Of a stretch of DNA of 64,000 nt, positions 24,341-35,715 are shown piece by piece. Under the pieces are notes generated by a model. It saw only the letters and a program-made list of their open reading frames with translations. It was not told where the DNA came from and ran no database searches. A program made the position numbers and the translations under genes. How positions within the stretch are numbered: the first letter of the stretch is position 1; every line of letters begins with the position of its first letter. Source of the DNA: Begonia masoniana (lineage: Eukaryota > Streptophyta > Magnoliopsida > Cucurbitales > Begoniaceae); NCBI GenBank assembly GCA_022432975.1, contig CM039502.1, forward strand, positions 2,966,375 through 3,030,374, read 5' to 3'.

Positions 24341-25698
24341 AGTGAGGGGAACAGGGGAACTCGCGGGCAGACGGAAGGAGAGGTAGTCGAGGGGAGAGAG
24401 GAGGAAGAAGAAGGGCTGGTAGAAGATCGAGAGGAGGAGGGCAGAGAAACAGCCCCAGAAGTTGCCGGGAAGGAAGAGGGAGGGGAGAAGGGTAGAGAAG
24501 ATATAACTGGTGGAGAAGGAGATGGATTAATTGGAGATGATAGAGATTGAAAAGGGAAAAGAAGTTCATTAAAAACAACGTGTCTGGAAACATAGAGACG
24601 ACCAGAAACAGGGTGAAGACAAATATACCCTTTGTGGCTACTACTGTAACCAAAAAAAGTGCACGGGCTAGACCGAAACTCAAGTTTGTGAGCGTTATAC
24701 GGTCGTAAGAACGGAAAACACTGACACCCAAAAACACGGAGGTGAGTATAAGACGAATGTCGATTATATAGAGTATAAAAAGGAGTGTGATTAGATAAAA
24801 TTTTCGTAGGAAGACGGTTAATTAAATAGACAGCGGTGCTGAAAGCAAACGACCAAAAACGAAGAGGTAAAGAGGAATGAGCCATAAGTGTTAAACCCAT
24901 TTCCACAATGTGTCTATTTTTACGCTCAACCCGGCCATTTTGTTGAGGCGTGTAAGGACAAGATTTTTCATGGATAATGCCATTAGTAGAAAAGAACGGA
25001 GTTAAAGACCGGAACTCACCCCCCCAATCGGAACGAACACGTTTAATATGACAATTAAACTGAGTAAGAATTAGGCGATGAAATGTGAGAAAGGTGGTAT
25101 ATGTTTCATCTTTAGAATTCAAAAAGTAAATCCAAGTAAAACGTGAAAAATCATCGATGAAAATAATAAAATATTTAACACCGATAATTGATGTAACCGG
25201 AGCAGGACCCCACAAATCCATATGTATTAAATCAAGCATTGCCGAGGCCTTAGATAAAGACAATGAAAACGGAAGTCTATGGGACTTGGCAAGTTGACAG
25301 GAAGAACAAAAATCAAAACAAGTAGAGGAAATGTTAAGACGAGATAAAACTTCTCGAGCAACAGGAGACGCAGGATGTCCCAACCGATAATGCCAGAGAT
25401 TGGAGGGATTGCTGGACACAGAGAGAAGCTGGGTAGATGAAGACGGAGCTGGAGGATAACACACCCGATAAATCCCATTGTCAAGGATTCCCCGGAGACG
25501 GACTTGATGAGTTAGCTGGTCCTTGACAACAAAAGAAGAAGGATGAAAATCAATATATACGTTGTTGTCAAGACATAACCGGGAAACACTGAGAAGATTT
25601 TTATGAATAGAAGGAGAATGATAAACAGACTTTAAAAGAAGAGGAGACAAAGAGGCAGGAAGCAAAGCACAACCAACATGAGAAATAGGAGAAACCAT
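24337..25698 (-). pseudogene. pol: Copia protease tail, GAG-pre-integrase and integrase (fragment of a broken polyprotein)
   Basis: Contains the pre-integrase zinc-binding region (LWHYRLGHPA, then CSSCQLAKSH). The integrase core follows with its catalytic acidic residues: HMDLWGP, then SDWGGEF where D-N-G-x-E-F is usual (W replaces N), and a downstream E in NGRVERKNRH. The serine/proline-rich linker follows. The frame ends in a stop at 24337 just where the RT region starts in another frame. Confidence 0.85.
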
Positions 25699-26858
25699 AC
25701 CATTGCCGACAGTGATTGAGCGTCGCCGTGATATGGTGTTGCGGAATCCAAAAGGTTGAGATCGGGAGTGAAATGATGCGAAGCTCCAGAGTCTAAATAC
25801 CAGTTAGCATCTAAAGAGGATGCATCGGTGACAGACGGAAGAGCGGGAGTGGGCAAAATGGCAGAGAAGGTTCGAGGAGAAAACGAGGGAGGTTGATATT
25901 GGAGATTAGTGCGATGATAGCAAACATTAGCACTATGACCAGGCTTGAGACAAATTTGACAACGAGGGCGATTCTGGGATCGGGATTGTGAAGGAGGTTG
26001 CGAAGTGAAAGATGGAGGAGAACGAAAGGGAGGGGAGGGAAGTAGAGGAGTAGTGAAGGAAATGGGCCGGGAACCACGTGGTTGGGCTGAAAAGTTAGAA
26101 TGAGGGCCCGGTGGAGGAGGGAACCTAGATCTAGGTTTATTACCAGAGGCGGTGGTAAAATAAGTCTGAAAAGGATTCAACACAGCCACAGTATTCTGGC
26201 GATCAAGACGAGCTTCGTGGCTGAGGAGCAGGCTATTGAGTTCTTCAATGGATGGTTGAGTAGGCAGTGTTGAAATGGAGGTAACAAAGGCATTATACTC
26301 GGCACCCAGACCATTCAAGAAATACATCACCTGATCCTTAGGATTCACAGGTTCTCCGATAGCTGCTAATGTGTTGCAGATTCCTCGAAATTTCTGGACA
26401 TAGATCATAGCGCTGAGTCCATCCTTGCGATAGTTTTGTAAACTATTCCGAAGTTCAGCAATACGAGCAAAGGAAGCTGCAGAGAAGAGTTGTGCGAGTG
26501 CTTCCCAGATTTCATAGGCTGTGGAGTAGCTTATCAGTTGCCCTAGCAGCTGTTCGTGGACAGAAGCATAGATCCAACTCATTATAAGGTGATTATATCT
26601 TTGCCAAGAAATGAATTCTGGGTTGATTATGGATGATTGTGAATTCTCAAATTGAGGAGGACAGAGGCGAGTGCCGATTAGGATATCATCCAGGCCATTT
26701 GCAATTACAACATTAAGTATCTGATTTTTCCAAATCAGAAAATTAGTTTCATCGAGTTTAATGGTGAGGGGTTGGTTGACAGAAGGAAGATGAGGAAGAG
26801 GAGATGGATTTGAGGCAGACGTCGACGAGATGTCTGTGGTACTCTGGGATAAAGCCAT
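25632..26858 (-). CDS. gag: Copia Gag and start of protease
   Basis: Starts MALSQSTTDISS. It carries the copia Gag domain (LTIKLDETNFLIWKNQIL near residue 32), a CCHC knuckle (CQICLKPGHSANVC near residue 300) and the protease active-site motif WYLDSGASHHF near residue 355. The true frame is left near 25690, where the protease continues in the frame of the next entry, so the last ~20 residues here are frameshifted. Confidence 0.88.
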   Translation of the reverse strand: MALSQSTTDISSTSASNPSPLPHLPSVNQPLTIKLDETNFLIWKNQILNVVIANGLDDILIGTRLCPPQFENSQSSIINPEFISWQRYNHLIMSWIYASVHEQLLGQLISYSTAYEIWEALAQLFSAASFARIAELRNSLQNYRKDGLSAMIYVQKFRGICNTLAAIGEPVNPKDQVMYFLNGLGAEYNAFVTSISTLPTQPSIEELNSLLLSHEARLDRQNTVAVLNPFQTYFTTASGNKPRSRFPPPPGPHSNFSAQPRGSRPISFTTPLLPSPPFRSPPSFTSQPPSQSRSQNRPRCQICLKPGHSANVCYHRTNLQYQPPSFSPRTFSAILPTPALPSVTDASSLDANWYLDSGASHHFTPDLNLLDSATPYHGDAQSLSAMVWFLLFLMLVVLCFLPLCLLFF

Positions 26859-26928
26859 TATGCAGGAAGGAAAAAACGATGAGAAGAAAAAGAGAATCGA
26901 GAAGGAGCCGTTAATAGCTCTGATACCA

Positions 26929-27127
26929 TGTAAGATTCTGAAGATTTGTATATTCCTTTTCTATATTATTACAGAGTGAAAGAGGATGGTTATATAGCCA
27001 TCAGAAGACGACAAAGACACGAGAAGAAGGAGGTGAGGATTACAGAGAGAGAAAATCTATGAAATGTAACATATTATAGAACCGGGTTGAGTAAACCTAA
27101 ACCCGGTCTGGTGTCTCTGGTCTAACA
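26929..27127 (-). repeat. 5' LTR of the full-length copia element
   Basis: 199 bp; directly precedes (in minus-strand sense) the initiator-Met primer-binding site at 26917-26928. Confidence 0.95.
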
Positions 27128-28365
27128 TTGTTTTAAGCTTCACTCAAGCCCAACGAATAAGTCTAGGCCGAGTGCAACTCAATAGTTGACAAGCCTGGTA
27201 CCGGTCGGATGATTAATTCGACATCTTTAGCATATAGCTAATTCGCTGGTATTTTTATTTTTAAAAAAATTATATAGTATTATGTGGTTCACAGACTAGT
27301 TTATGATTTGCACAAGGACTTTTAAGGTCAACACAAAAAACAAAACTGCAGCTTTACTTAAAGTGGTGTTCATGGATCTTGGCATCTTGCATCTAATACG
27401 GACGAGAGATATTGATTATGGTTTGTATTTATTTGAACGTTGAATTAGTTGCCAATTGGGAATGAATTCTTTTATTTTCCATTAAATTTTTGGGCATTCT
27501 GCGATAATGCTACCCCAATATGATGTCATAACAAGTTACACATAACTTGCTCACTCCTAATGCTCCAAACGGAAAAAAAAAAAAAAAAAGTCAGACTTGA
27601 AGGTGGTCAATGAAATTATGCAACCAGGATTGATTGAAAAATCTTTGAAAGATGAAACGTTACAAGACACGGTACAGTGCATTCATCATCGACGGCTGTC
27701 TCCACTGTCCTATTTACGAAACCTCCCTTTCACTTTTAGGTCCTATTCTATACAAGTGGCTGACTCTTAACTTATTAATTGATATTTTTTTTCAATTATT
27801 TCATGTCTAAATTTGCCAAATTTAATACTATTGAATGGCGACAAATTAATGTTTTTCATATGGTCACGACGGAATGATCGATATATTTGAATCACTTTAA
27901 GCAAAGCTCAACATTTATATCAATCATATATCATTCTTTAATTACTTTTCATATGACAGTCTGTCTTATAAAAATAAAGACAACATAAGATAAAGTAATC
28001 GAGTCATGACAAACAGTTACACAATCAAACATCAATTGAGGGAACGTGTTTATAGGTAGAGTTCAAGCATATCACCTTCGTGAAATTGTTTCAGCAAATT
28101 ACGAGTAGAATTAAAGAGGGGAAAAGTCGAAATCTCTGCAGTTAGATGTCCCTAAAGGTAAACAACAGCGTGATTTTCTGTTCCTCAGTCGTTCTATTAA
28201 AAATAGAACGCTCCATTTTTCTTCCACGTTTCTGAAAATTCTTGTTCGTGGATATGAATCAAGACCACCATATTTGACAAGTGGAAGTTCGTTGATTTAC
28301 TTCTCTATAAATTGACTCTCTTTCTCTCTCTCTTTCTCTCTCTCTATCTCTGTGCATCCGTGGAA
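27128..28365. other. Promoter-side region of GMC copy A; left end of the tandem duplication
   Basis: From about 27573 (a poly-A tract) this matches the region from about 31291 upstream of copy B: AGTCAGACTTGAAGGTGGTC versus AGTCAAGACTTGAAGCTGGT, then long near-identity. So the duplicated unit starts near here. No other gene seen. Confidence 0.65.
28306..28312 (+). promoter_or_regulatory. TATA box of GMC copy A
   Basis: TATAAAT about 55 bp upstream of the ATG, followed by a CT-rich leader (28317-28350), a normal plant core promoter layout. Copy B has TATAATT at 31649-31655 in the matching place. Confidence 0.5.
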
Positions 28366-30269
28366 ATGGAGAAAGCAACTACAATTGTTCTCGCTGTGTT
28401 TCTTATTTCCATTTTCCAGACCTCAAAATCCAGTAACGGTACTGTTCATGCCCAGTTTGTCTATCTATTTCAGTCAGTTCTTGTAATTGGACTCTGATTT
28501 TTCAAATCTTTGTATTTGTTGTTTGCTTTTGCAGATTTTGCTTATATGAAATCAGTATATAATGCTACTGATCTACCGTTGGAAGAATCATATGATTACA
28601 TAATCATCGGCGGAGGAACCACAGGCTGCCCCATGGCCGCAACCTTGTCGGAGAAATACAAAGTTTTAGTCCTCGAAAGGGGCAGCGATCCAGCCACATA
28701 TCCACAAGTGTTGAGTCTCTCTGGAGCATTCATCAGCCTCACCGAAGAAGATGATGGGAAAACACCGGCTCAGAAATTCACGTCGGAAGACGGCGTCGAT
28801 ATGCTGAGAGGACGGATTCTGGGAGGAAGCAGTATGATAAATTATGCAGTTTTTTCAAGAGCGCATGAAAAGTTTTACGAAGAATCTGGTGTGAGATGGG
28901 ATATGAAGATGGTGGAGAGAGCTTACGAGTGGGTAGAAGAAACAGTGGCTTTTCATTCTGGTTTGGGAAAATGGCAACAACTTTTCACAGATGTTTTGGT
29001 TGAAGCCGGAGTTGGACCTTTTAATGGGTTTAGTTTGGATCATCTTGTCGGAGCTAAAATTGGTGCCTCCACTTTCGATTCCGTCGGTAGAAGACATGGG
29101 GCTGTTGAATTTTTGAACAAAGCTAATCTTAGAAATTTGAAAGTCGGAATTCGAGCTACTGTAAATAAAGTCCTCTTCTCGTCTTCCAAATTCTCAGGTG
29201 AGCTCATCAGAATCTCCATTTTTTTTTTCAGTAGAGAGCTTAAGTAATTAAAGGGTGTTTGATTTGCAGGTGTATCTGCTAATGGAGTTGAATACATGGA
29301 TTCAAACGGAAAGATACACAGAGCAACCGTACGCGGCGAAGGAGAGGTTATCCTAAGCGCCGGAGCCATCGGAAGTCCTCAGCTCCTCCTCTTAAGTGGA
29401 ATCGGCTCAAAATCTTATCTCTCCTCCATGAATATACCAGTCATTCTCGAGCACCCTCACGTCGCCGAATTTATGGCCGACAATCCTAGAAACGGCATAC
29501 ACCTGGTGGTTCCTTTCAATCTTGACCCTACGTACGCTCAGGTCGCCGGTATCACTCAAGAAAACAATATCTTCGAATCAATATCATATCCTCTGCCATA
29601 TTCGATCCCAAATCCTCCTTTCGGTCTTTTTCCAAGAGACTCTTCTTCAGTTTTGAACATTATAACTTTCGGCGAAAAATTCTCCGACGTCGAATCATAT
29701 GGCTCTCTCCGGCTGACTTCCGCCACTGACATCGAGAAGAGCCCGACTGTTCGATTTAATTACTTCTCAAACCCGAATGATCTCGCCAGGTGCGTCAGGG
29801 GGGTGAGGAAGATCGGGGACATGTTAAAAACTTCGACGATGGATAAACTGAAATCCAAGGATTTTGAGGGTGGTCAGAGTTTTACGTATCTGGGGAAGTC
29901 TCTGCCGGAAAAACAGTCTGACACCGCCACAGTGGAAGAGTTCTGTAAGGAGACGGTCACTACTTTCTGGCACTACCACGGCGGTTGTGTGGTGGGGAAA
30001 GTGGTGGATGAGGATTTCAGGGTCATCGACATTCATGGTCTCCGAGTAATCGACGGCTCGACTTTGTTGGTTTCTCCCGGAACAAATCCACAGGCCACCC
30101 TGATGATGATCGGCCGGTGAGTTCTTCCCTTCTCTGAAAGTTAAAAACGTCTTCTTTTCGTTTTTCTCCATCAGCAACTCTTTTTTTACTCTAAAAAATT
30201 TCGTCCAACAGGTATATGGGATCTAAGATGTTGCAGGAGAGATCAGAAAGGTCAGATGAAGAACTGTAG
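28366..30269 (+). CDS. FAD-dependent GMC oxidoreductase, (R)-mandelonitrile lyase-like/HOTHEAD group, copy A
   Basis: Secreted flavoprotein family that includes Prunus mandelonitrile lyases and HOTHEAD-like oxidoreductases. Exons 28366-28438, 28535-29197, 29270-30116 and 30212-30269 are all GT-AG, and the joined frame encodes 546 aa, close to the usual ~550. An N-terminal hydrophobic signal peptide (TTIVLAVFLISIFQ) ends near SKS. The FAD Rossmann motif is DYIIIGGGTTGCP and the second GMC signature region is MLRGRILGGSSMIN. SAGAIGSPQLLLLSGIG is the GMC signature 2. The catalytic pair is FWHYHGG (His) and GTNPQAT (Asn). Prunus lyases have His at the second position, so chemistry here may be oxidation rather than cyanohydrin cleavage. 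First of two near-identical tandem copies. Substrate unknown. Confidence 0.92.
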
Positions 30270-30426
30270 AACTCGATGTGTTAACGAAGTTTAGCCATCT
30301 CCGTGGGGTCTTCTGCCTCAACGTCCTTCCAAGTCTTACCACTTTATCTTGTCATACATTATAATTTAATAATTATATTTTAATTTCGATTGGGTGACTT
30401 TATTTATAAATTTCATTAAATTCAAT

Positions 30427-31230
30427 TGAAGAAAATAGATTATGAAATCCTTTACGACTCTTGTTGAAAAACAGACGACTAAGAGTTTCAAATTAAGAAA
30501 AAAAGAGAAAATTAACTAGCTGATTTAGAAGACTAAACTATAACAATTTATATGAAGATTCTGAATGCCTAGATTGCGAAGAAGAAAATGGAAACGATCA
30601 TATCCTAACGTTTTGGTTAAGATATCAGCCAACTGAAATTGAGTTGAGACATATTTTATAACAATAATACCAGATTGTAAGTGTTCACGAATGAAATAAC
30701 AATCAATTTCAATATGTTTAGTGCACTCATGAAAGACGAGATTCACAACTATATGCAAGGCTGATTGATTGTCACATAATAAAAGCATTGGTTGACAATG
30801 AGACATAGAGAGATCGGCAAGAAAACCACAACCATATTAACTAACTAATTGTAGAGGCCATAAACATATATTCTGACTCTGGAGAGAAACAAGATACTAT
30901 AGGTTGTTTCTTGGATTTCCATGAAATAGGAGCAGCACCAATAAATATATGGTAGCTTGTGATAGATCGACGTGTTATCTAACAGCTTGTCCAATCAGTA
31001 TCACAATATGCTTTTATTTGAAATTCACTTTTTGATGGGAAAAATAAATCTTGACATGGAGAACTCTTGAGACAGCGAAGAACATGATAGACAACATTAA
31101 AATGATGATGACATGATTTTTGCATGAATTGACTGAGATGTTGAACCGCATATGTAATATCATATCGAGAAATAGTAAAATAAGACGACCAATTAAGCAA
31201 CGAGATTGACTTGGGTCTGTTAATGGTTCA
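30427..31230 (-). mobile_element. Copia remnant behind copy A (LTR, RNase H and part of RT)
   Basis: An LTR remnant (30427 to about 30558, beginning TGAAGAAAATAG) matches 33770-33902. Then follow RNase H ([24 protein letters not shown]) at 30525-30806 and an RT tail (YDITYAVQHLSQFM, then AYCDTDW) at 30979-31200, on the minus strand with stops. It ends abruptly near 31230 against the duplicated upstream region of copy B. Confidence 0.8.
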
Positions 31231-31290
31231 TCACAATTAGAGGTTAAATGATGTTATTGCGGAATAAGAAAAAATGTTAATTTGTATTTT

Positions 31291-31655
31291 ACTTGAAAAA
31301 AAAAACAGTCAAGACTTGAAGCTGGTCAATGGAATTATGCTACCAGGATTGATCTTTTGAAAGATGAACATTACACGACACCGTACAGTGGATTCATCAT
31401 CGACGGCTGTCTCCACTGTCTTATTTACGAAACCTCCTTTTCACTTTTAGGTCCTATTCTATACAAGTGGCTAACTCTTGTCTTATTAATTAATATTTTT
31501 TCCAATTATTTCATGTCTAAATTTACCACATTTAACACTATTGAATGGCGACAAATTAATGTTTTTCATATGGTCACGAGGGAATGATCGATATATTTGA
31601 ATCGCTTTGAGCAAAGCCCAACATTTATATTTCGTTGATTTACTTCTCTATAATT

Positions 31656-31690
<35 letters not shown>

Positions 31691-31702
31691 TTCTGTGCAT
31701 CC
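31291..31702. promoter_or_regulatory. Upstream region of GMC copy B with a 367-bp deletion
   Basis: Matches the copy A upstream region from about 27573 to 27920. It then jumps at 31630/31631 straight to the base corresponding to 28288, so 27921-28287 of A has no counterpart. A long (CT)n leader (about 31662-31689) precedes the ATG. Confidence 0.75.
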
Positions 31703-33615
31703 ATGAAGATGGAGAAAGCAACTACAATTGTTCTCGCTGTGTTTCTTATTTCCATTTTCCAGTCCTCAAAATCCAGCAACGGTAGTGTTCATGCCCAGTT
31801 TGTCGATCTATTTCAGTCAGTTCATGTAATTGAACTTGATTTTTCAAATCTTTGTATTTGTTGTTTGCTTTTGCAGATTTTTCTTATATGAAATCAGTAT
31901 ATAATGCTACTGATCTACCGTTGGAAGAATCATATGATTACATAATCATCGGCGGAGGAACCACAGGCTGCCCCATGGCCGCAACCTTGTCGGAGAAATA
32001 CAAAGTTTTGGTCCTCGAAAGGGGCAGCGATCCAGCCACATATCCACAAGTGTTGAGTCTCTCTGGGTCATTCACCAGCCTCACCGAAGAAGATGATGGG
32101 AAAACACCGGCTCAGAAATTCACGTCGGAAGACGGCGTCGATATGCTGAGAGGACGGATTCTGGGAGGAAGCAGTATGATAAATTTTGCATTTTTTTCAA
32201 GAGCGCATGAAAAGTTTTACGAAGAATCTGGTGTGAGATGGGATATGAAGATGGTGGAGAGAGCTTACGAGTGGGTAGAAGAAACAGTGGCTTTTCATTC
32301 CGGTTTGGGAAAATGGCAACAACTTTTCACAGATGTTTTGGTTGAAGCCGGAGTTGGACCTTTTAATGGGTTTAGTTTGGATCATCTTGTCGGAGCTAAA
32401 ATTGGTGCCTCCATTTTCGATTCCGTCGGTAGAAGACATGGGGCTGTTGAATTTTTGAACAAAGCTAATCTTAGAAATTTGAAAGTCGGAATTCGAGCTA
32501 CTGTAAATAAAATCCTCTTCTCGTCTTCCAAATTCTCAGGTGAGCTCATCAGAATCTCCATTTTTTTTTCAGTAGAGAGCTTAAGTAATTAAAGGGTGTT
32601 TGATTTGCAGGTGTATCTGCTAATGGAGTTGAATACATGGATTCAAACGGAAAGATACACAGAGCAACTGTACGCGGCGAAGGAGAGGTTATCCTAAGCG
32701 CCGGAGCCATCGGAAGTCCTCAGCTCCTCCTCCAAAGTGGAATCGGCTCAAAATCTTATCTCTCCTCCATGAATATACCAGTCATTCTCGACCACCCTCA
32801 CGTCGCCGAATTTATGGCCGACAATCCTAGAAACGGCTTACACCTGGTGGTTCCTTTCAATCTTGACCCTACGTACGCTCAGGTCGCCGGTATCACTCAA
32901 GAAAACAATATCTTCGAATCGATATCATTTCCTCTGCCATATTCGATCCCAAATCCTCCTTTTGGTCTTTTTCCAAGAGACTCTTCTTCAGTTTTGAACA
33001 TTATAACTTTCTCCGAAAAATTCTCCGACGTCGAATCATATGGCTCTCTCCGGCTGACTTCCGCCACTGACATCGAGAAGAGCCCGACTGTTCGATTTAA
33101 TTACTTCTCAAACCCGAATGATCTCGCCAGGTGCGTCAGGGGGGTGAGGAAGATCGGGGACATGTTAACCACTTCGACGATGGATAAACTGAAATCCAAG
33201 GATTTTGAGGGTGGTCAGAGTTTTAGGTATCTGGGGAAGTCTCCGCCGGAAAACCAGTCTGACACCGCCGCAGTGGAAGAGTTCTGTAAGGAGACGGTCA
33301 CTACTTTCTGGCACTACCACGGCGGTTGTGTGGTGGGGAAAGTGGTGGATGAGGATTTCAGGGTCATCGACATTCATGGTCTCCGAGTAATCGACGGATC
33401 GACTTTGTTGGTTTCTCCCGGAACAAATCCGCAGGCCACCCTGATGATGATCGGCCGGTGAGTTCTTTCTTTCTCTGAAAGTTAAAAACGTCTTCTTTTC
33501 GTTTTCTCCATCAGCAACTCTTGTTTTACTCTAAAAAATTTCGTCCAACAGGTATATGGGATCTAAGATGTTGCAGGAGAGATCAGAAAGGTCAGATGAA
33601 GATGAAGAACCGTAG
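31703..33615 (+). CDS. FAD-dependent GMC oxidoreductase, (R)-mandelonitrile lyase-like/HOTHEAD group, copy B
   Basis: Near-identical twin of copy A with the same four-exon layout: 31703-31781, 31877-32539, 32611-33457, 33552-33615. Exons 2 and 3 have exactly the lengths of A. The joined frame is open for 550 codons. The start could be 31703 (MKMEK) or 31709 (MEK); copy A begins at the second. Differences from A are scattered substitutions (for example INFAFFSRAH for INYAVFSRAH and LLLQSGIG for LLLLSGIG) and two extra codons at the C-terminus. The FAD motif and the His/Asn catalytic pair are kept. Its proximal promoter has lost 367 bp relative to A, so expression may differ. Confidence 0.92.
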
Positions 33616-33769
33616 AACTCGATATGATAACGAAGTTTAGCCATCTCCGTGGGCAACGTCCTCCCAAGTCCTACCATATTATCTTGTCATACATCATAAT
33701 TTAATAATTATATAAATATATTTTAATTTCGATTGTGTAACTTTATTTATAAATTTCATTAAATTCAAT

Positions 33770-33902
33770 TGAAGAAAATAGATTATGAAATCCTTTATGA
33801 TTCTTATTGAAAAACAGACGACTAAGAGTTAACAAATTACAGTTAAGATTAAGATATATATAAGGTAACAGAATCATATCAAATATTACAACAATATCTT
33901 CA
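33770..33902 (-). repeat. 3' LTR of the decayed copia element (internally deleted)
   Basis: 133 bp; aligns to both ends of the 208-bp LTR at 39554-39761 but lacks about 75 bases in the middle. The related LTR behind copy A keeps part of that middle. Confidence 0.75.
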
Positions 33903-34323
33903 AGATGAATGCCTAGATTGCGAAGAAGAAAATGGAAACGATCACGTCCTAGCACTTTGGTTAAGATATCAGCCAACTGAATTTGAGTTGAGACGTATTT
34001 TATAGCAATAATACCAGATTGTAAGTGTTTACGAATGAAATGACAATCGATTTCAATATGTTTAGTGCACTCATGAAAGACGAGATTCACAACTATGTGC
34101 AAGGCTGATTGATTGTCACATAATAAAAGTATTGGTTGACTTGACAATGAGTCAGAGAGATCGGCAAGAAGACCACGCAACCATATTAACTAACTAGTTG
34201 TAGAGGCCATAGACCTATATTCTGACTCTGCATGGGAACGAGATACTATAGGTTGTTTCTTGGATTTCCATGAAATAGGAGCAGTACCAAGAAATATATG
34301 ATAGCTTGTTATAGGTCGACGTG

Positions 34324-35530
34324 TCAAAAACAGGGACAACAATTGATGTCTCCAAGGGTCCTGAAATGGTAAAGGAACAACAACATTTTATTCTTTTGCA
34401 GTGTTATGAGAATGAAAAGGGAATTGATTTTCATAAAAAATGGCATCTCGAGGCGTGAAAATTTGATGTTACTCTGCGTCATAAATTTTGTACCCCTTTT
34501 CCCCATAGGATAGCTAATAAAAGATACGAGGCTTGGAACGAGGAGCAAATTTATCTTTTGATTGACTTTTATCATGGACATAACACAGACAATTGAAGAC
34601 ACGTAAATGAGAGTAAGGAGACTTTGAAAATAACATCTCATAACGACTCTTCCCTGACAATTTAGGTGTAGGAGTATAATTTATTAAATAGGCTATGGTC
34701 AAAACACATTCACCCCCAAAATTTTATTGGTAGATTTGCTTGAAATTGAAGAGCACGAGCTATTTCTAATAAGTGACAGTGCTTACGCTCTACGATTCCA
34801 TTTTGTTATGGGGTATCAACACAAGATGTTTGATGAGTTACACCATTAAGGAACAAGAAGGTAGACAGATGACCAGCAGTAAACTCCAAACCATTATCAC
34901 TCATAATTTGTTTGATACTACGACTAAATTGAGTATTAATCATAGCATGAAATTGTACAAAATATTTTTGTACTTCTGATTTGTGTTTGAGAAGATAAAC
35001 CCAAGTGCATCTTGTGCAATCGTCAACAATAGTAAGAAAATAATGTGCACCAGAAGAAGATGAAGTTTTGTAAAGTTCCCAAATATCACAACGAATAAAA
35101 TTAAAAGAAAAATTAAACTTATTATTGCTCAAAGGAAAAATATTTCGAGTTTGTTTAGCTCAATGACACATATCACAACATTTTTTCAAGTTTATAAAAG
35201 ATGAACTAGATAACTCAGGGATTAAAGATAAACAATCAAAGAAACATGACGTAGACGTTCATGCCAGAGGGTAGAAGAAACTGCAGCCGGAACAAATGAT
35301 AATTGAAAACCACAAAAGTAGTACAAGCCATCACATAATTCACCCATTCCAATAAGTTTCTTCGATTTGAGGTCCTGCGAAACACAAAAAGATGGAAAAA
35401 TGTGACTAGACATTGAAGAACTTGTGTCAATCTACTTATTGAAAGAAGATTGCAATTAAAAGAAGGATTGTGAAGAACATAATTTAGAACCATATTTGAC
35501 AATTTAACTCGACCAATAGAGTGCACAAGA
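34324..35530 (-). pseudogene. pol: Copia integrase and pre-integrase remnants
   Basis: Minus-strand pieces include LWHERLRHVS (pre-integrase), CDIWELYKTSSSSGAHYFLT and VDDCTRCTWVYLL (integrase core), SDNGLEF (catalytic D with N and E) and SHLRVFNCLCYVH (integrase C-terminal side), in different frames separated by stops. Confidence 0.8.
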
Positions 35531-35669
35531 ACAGTTGTCCCATTTGGTAATTTAACCGGTAGAGAGTGGATGAATGTTTCATGTTAAGTAGAGATGGTTC
35601 ATCATATGTAAAATGTTCACAAGCATCGTTGTCTAGGATCTAGTCCGAAACATTGTGAGATTGTGTGAC

Positions 35670-35715
35670 CTTACCAACAAAATTTGTTACATTCTAACTT
35701 ATGGATGACAACAAA
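35670..35715. repeat. 46-bp direct repeat, left copy
   Basis: CTTACCAACAAAATTTGTTA plus the next 26 bases, identical to 38231-38276. In the host copia element this sequence belongs at the Gag-protease junction and should occur once. Confidence 0.95.

Larger units (their letters stand above)
22470..27127 (-). mobile_element. Full-length Ty1/copia retrotransposon with coding lesions
   Basis: Two 199-bp LTRs (22470-22668 and 26929-27127) start TGTAAG and end CTAACA, and differ at two positions by my count. They are flanked by the 5-bp duplication TTGTT (22465-22469 and 27128-27132). The primer-binding site (complement of 26917-26928, initiator-Met type) abuts the 5' LTR. A polypurine tract (complement of about 22669-22683) abuts the 3' LTR. 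Order on the minus strand is Gag, protease, integrase, RT, RNase H, which is copia. Lesions are a frame break near 25690, a frame break near 24345, a nonsense codon near 23940 and a frame-breaking 44-bp duplication (23826-23913). It is young by its LTRs but not autonomous. Confidence 0.95.

Noticed and set aside
23867..24550. 227-codon plus-strand frame with an acidic tail
   Set aside because: Antisense to copia RT and the serine/proline linker; the EEG-rich tail is the complement of the serine/proline codons.
28438..28497. Copy A ending at 28497 as a short peptide
   Set aside because: That stop lies in intron 1; a phase-1 GT-AG splice joins exon 1 to the FAD-domain exon.
31607..31702. Upstream extension of GMC copy B start
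   Set aside because: The LSLSLS stretch is the translated (CT)n leader; copies A and C start at the MEK position.
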